From: JAMXLL01 sp035279875
Lineage (GTDB): Bacteria; Desulfobacterota; Binatia; Binatales; Binataceae
Direction of reading: 5' to 3'
DNA: 8,321 bases
Assembly (NCBI GenBank): GCA_035279875.1
Contig: DATEGX010000154.1
Span: forward strand, 1-8,321
The notes beneath the pieces are model-generated. The model was not told the DNA's origin, did not search any database, and worked only from the letters and a program-made list of their open reading frames with translations. This document shows positions 6,562 to 8,321 of the stretch, piece by piece (the stretch's first letter is position 1; the number at the start of each line of letters is the position of its first letter). Made by a program: the position numbers and the translations under genes.

Positions 6562-7686
6562 CTACCGCATGTTGTAGTAGCGCATCGCGCCGCCCGCCAT
6601 CACATTCCAAAGGGTTTCCCTCGGCATCCCCATCGCCTTGATCATCTGCGGAGCACGAGGAAACCCGTCAAGGTGCGGATAATCGGTAGCCCACAGGATA
6701 TTGCTTGAGCCGATATATTCGGCCAGCAGCGGCAGAGTGCCTTCGACCGGCTCGAACGATATGAAACATTGCCGCTTGAAGATCTCGCTTGGCCGGGCGG
6801 TCAGTTTGGTGTCGTTCATGCCGATATCATCGAAATGACGATCCATCCGATCCAGCCAGCCCGCCATCCATCCGCCGCCAGATTCGAGGAAGGCGATCTT
6901 GAGCCGCGGATAACGGTCGCAGACCCCGCACATGATCAGGCTGGTTGCCGCCGCCATCATTTCGAAAGTATGCGCGACCACGTGGCGGACGGCACCGCCG
7001 CGGGTGAAGCGATCCATTCCCAGCGTCGGCTGGCCGCTCTCCGATCCGCCGTGAATCCCGATCGAGAAATTCATATCCTGGGCTTCGCCCCAAAGCCGGT
7101 CGTATTCGGGATCATGCAAAACGCGGCCGTTGTACGGGTTAGGCCGGATGAATCCCGCGCGAAACCCGAGTTCCTTGGCCGCGTAGCGCATTTCCTGCAC
7201 CGCCAGCTCGACCGATTGCATCGGCAGCATCGCGGCGCCGAAAAGCCGTTCCGGGTAGGGCTTGCAATAATCCGCCAACCAGCGGTTGTAGGCGCGAGAC
7301 GCCGCCGCCGCGAACCCGGCATCCTTGATGGAGCCGAAGAACAAACCCAGGCTTGGATACAGGAACGCGGCGTCAATTCCCTCTTCGTCCATGTCGGGAA
7401 TCCGGGCGTGTGGATCGAATCCGCCCTTGCGGCCCGAGAGATACGGTGCCTTGGGCGATGCTTTTCCTTCCCGCGCGCCAAACGCGCCGACTCCGCCGAA
7501 ATTGACCCGCGCCTTACCGCGGCCCAGATCAACCGCGTCATCGTATTCGACGCGCAGGATCTCGCGGCCGTCGGGAAAGGTGACCAGCTTGGGGCAGCCT
7601 GCGCGAAACTTGGGATCCATATATTCTTCCCAAAGATTAGGCGGCTCCAGGATGTGCCCGTCAGCGTCGATGACGTTGTAATTCAT
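6562..7686 (-). CDS. amidohydrolase family protein (amidohydrolase-2, ACMSD-like)
   Basis: A 374-residue metal-dependent hydrolase or decarboxylase with a TIM-barrel fold, in the family that includes ACMSD and gamma-resorcylate decarboxylase. The N-terminus VIDADGHILEP (residues 5-15) carries the metal-site motif in its common DxDGH form rather than HxH. Further likely ligands and catalytic residues are His212 in SIGIHGG, His239 in VVAHTFEMM, and Asp335 in LWATDYPH. Glu268 lies in FLESGGGWM, a signature of the subfamily. PEYDRLWGEAQDMN at 193-206 and the C-terminal WNVMAGGAMRYYN are also typical. Substrate unknown; decarboxylation of an aromatic or cyclic acid is as likely as C-N hydrolysis. 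The start has GAGGTG with a 7-nt spacer. It lies 110 nt downstream of the AhpD-like gene and is followed by its own terminator, so it may be cotranscribed with the former and not with the LLM operon. Confidence 0.92.
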   Translation of the reverse strand: MNYNVIDADGHILEPPNLWEEYMDPKFRAGCPKLVTFPDGREILRVEYDDAVDLGRGKARVNFGGVGAFGAREGKASPKAPYLSGRKGGFDPHARIPDMDEEGIDAAFLYPSLGLFFGSIKDAGFAAAASRAYNRWLADYCKPYPERLFGAAMLPMQSVELAVQEMRYAAKELGFRAGFIRPNPYNGRVLHDPEYDRLWGEAQDMNFSIGIHGGSESGQPTLGMDRFTRGGAVRHVVAHTFEMMAAATSLIMCGVCDRYPRLKIAFLESGGGWMAGWLDRMDRHFDDIGMNDTKLTARPSEIFKRQCFISFEPVEGTLPLLAEYIGSSNILWATDYPHLDGFPRAPQMIKAMGMPRETLWNVMAGGAMRYYNMR

Positions 7687-7727
7687 TTCCGTTCACCTCG
7701 CTCTGATGGCTTCAGACTTGCCTTGAT

Positions 7728-7784
7728 CTAATCACGCGCGGCTTCGCTCCGACAAGCAGTCGTCCCGGGCCACGCGAAATTCAT
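7728..7784 (-). CDS. possible 18-residue small ORF between AhpD-like gene and amidohydrolase
   Basis: ATG at 7784 is preceded by GAGGAGG that overlaps the TGA stop of the AhpD-like gene, with a 7-nt spacer, one of the strongest ribosome sites in the window. The frame reads MNFAWPGTTACRSEAARD and stops at TAG 7730-7728, 41 nt before the amidohydrolase start. It resembles no family I know. It may be a leader peptide, or a chance frame behind a strong site. Translation is unproven. Confidence 0.22.
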   Translation of the reverse strand: MNFAWPGTTACRSEAARD

Positions 7785-7796
7785 GCGCGATCCTCC

Positions 7797-8321
7797 TCAA
7801 CCGCCGAACCGGGGTACCGCTTTGCGCACCGGATGGTCGGGAGGCAGTTCGCAAAAGCCGTCGCTCTCAATCTGCAGCGCGCGGTTGAAGCGCGCCCGCA
7901 GGTTCTCGAAGGCGATCATCGCGGTCAGTTCCACGATTTGCGCAGTATTAAAGTAACGCTTTAAGTCTTCGAAGACCCGGTCCGGGACCTCGGCGGGGGT
8001 GCTGCTCATGCCGTCGGCATAGCGCAACACCGTCTTCTCGAGATCGTCGAAGTGCTGGCTCCCTTCGAAGTCCGCCAGTTCGGCCAATTGTTCGTCCTTG
8101 ATACCCTGAGTTCTGCCCACGGCAGAATTGATATCCACTCAAAAAGGACACCCGGCCATCTGAGCCGCACGGATACAAGCCAGCGTCTTCAGGCGTCCCT
8201 CGACCAGCTTGGATTTTCGAAACGCAGCGCCAAACTCTTCGTAACCCTCGGCGATGGCCTGGCAATGGGCGAACGCGGTCAGCGGTAGCGTCACGCGGCC
8301 TACCCGTTCGGCATTGTTGCG
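7797..8321 (-). CDS. carboxymuconolactone decarboxylase/AhpD-like protein, probable selenoprotein (5' end cut by window edge)
   Basis: The frame is open from the right edge to the TGA at 7799-7797 if the internal TGA at 8141-8139 is read through: 60 residues, then the TGA codon, then 113 residues. Both sides are the same family. Upstream is RLKTLACIRAAQMAGCPF; downstream is VDINSAVGRTQGI, then ADFEGSQHFDDLEKTVLRYADGMS and IVELTAMIAFENLRARFNRAL, all classic for CMD/AhpD-like alkylhydroperoxidases. The TGA replaces the second cysteine of the redox CxxC motif, giving Cys-Pro-Phe-Sec (visible residues 58-61), and a SECIS-like hairpin follows 11 nt later. The role is probably thiol/selenol-based peroxide or disulfide reduction in the cytosol. 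A conventional caller would start the gene falsely at GTG 8138, right after the TGA, and lose the active site. The main alternative is a nonsense mutation, which the intact flanks and hairpin argue against. It lies upstream of the amidohydrolase. Confidence 0.85.
8111..8127 (-). promoter_or_regulatory. bacterial SECIS element (selenocysteine insertion hairpin)
   Basis: On the minus strand TTCTGCC (8127-8121), GTG (8120-8118), GGCAGAA (8117-8111) forms a perfect 7-bp stem with a 3-nt loop, 17 nt in all. It begins 11 nt after the TGA; the loop is 18 nt from the codon and opens with G-U. In E. coli the minimal SECIS is likewise a 17-nt stem-loop 11 nt after UGA with GU in the loop, read by SelB. 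The bulged U of the fdhF element is not obvious here. The stem uses TCT and AGA codons that are rare in this GC-rich sequence. Confidence 0.78.
8139..8141 (-). other. in-frame TGA, predicted selenocysteine codon
   Basis: The codon lies between TTT (Phe) and GTG (Val) at the position where CMD/AhpD-like proteins carry the second cysteine of CxxC. Other genes in the window, including this one at its true end, use TGA as a stop, so general reassignment of TGA is excluded; recoding must be local, as the SECIS-like hairpin implies. Confidence 0.8.

Noticed and set aside
6769..7731. 320-residue open frame on the plus strand
   Set aside because: It lies opposite the well-supported amidohydrolase and its translation resembles no protein family; it is a shadow frame.
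7797..8138. AhpD-like gene as an intact 113-residue gene starting at GTG 8138, or as a nonsense-mutated pseudogene
   Set aside because: The start would fall directly after the TGA, inside the conserved redox motif. No decay is seen on either side, and a correctly spaced SECIS-like hairpin is present.
1..8321. CRISPR arrays, tRNA or rRNA genes, insertion sequences or phage genes
   Set aside because: No regularly spaced repeats, cloverleaf structure, transposase-like frame or long terminal inverted repeats were seen on either strand.

Overview
This is a GC-rich bacterial window in which every supported gene lies on the minus strand, so it reads from the right edge to the left. The gene set is two crotonases, a CaiB/BaiF CoA-transferase, a luciferase-like (LLM) oxidoreductase, an ACMSD-type amidohydrolase, a VOC protein, an alpha/beta hydrolase, a carboxymuconolactone decarboxylase (CMD)/AhpD-like protein and an archaeal-type ATP-dependent DNA ligase. 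This style is typical of soil or sediment lineages with large CoA-based catabolic repertoires, such as Binatota or other deltaproteobacteria-like groups; Actinobacteria are less likely given the probable selenoprotein. The taxonomic placement is inference from gene content, not a database match.

Layout from right to left. (a) 8321-7797: a CMD/AhpD-like gene, cut at its 5' end by the window edge. Its second redox-motif cysteine is replaced by an in-frame TGA (8141-8139). Exactly 11 nt after it comes a 17-nt hairpin with a 7-bp perfect stem and a GTG loop, the geometry of a bacterial SECIS. It is most likely a selenoprotein with a Cys-Pro-Phe-Sec motif, and this is the main discovery of the window. 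(b) A possible 18-codon ORF (7784-7728), then an amidohydrolase (7686-6562) followed by a terminator-like hairpin (6531-6490). (c) A 330-bp gene-free stretch with a candidate promoter. (d) A five-gene operon: LLM oxidoreductase (6231-5164), CoA-transferase (5137-3956), crotonase B (3889-3206), crotonase A (3201-2506) and VOC protein (2428-1931), closed by a 13-bp-stem hairpin (1901-1872). (e) A second unit: alpha/beta hydrolase (1794-979) behind an extended -10 promoter, then the N-terminal half of the DNA ligase (860 to the left edge). The ligase reading frame has no stop codon inside the window and is easy to miss.

How the genes may work together (inference): the CoA-transferase would load an organic acid onto CoA, the crotonases would isomerise or hydrate the acyl-CoA, and the LLM, VOC, hydrolase and amidohydrolase proteins would carry out oxidation and cleavage steps of an unidentified, perhaps cyclic, substrate. 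The AhpD-like selenoprotein would serve a peroxide- or thiol-redox role. The DNA ligase is unrelated to this catabolism. Several starts were moved downstream to the position supported by a Shine-Dalgarno site and family alignment: CoA-transferase to 5137, crotonase B to 3889.
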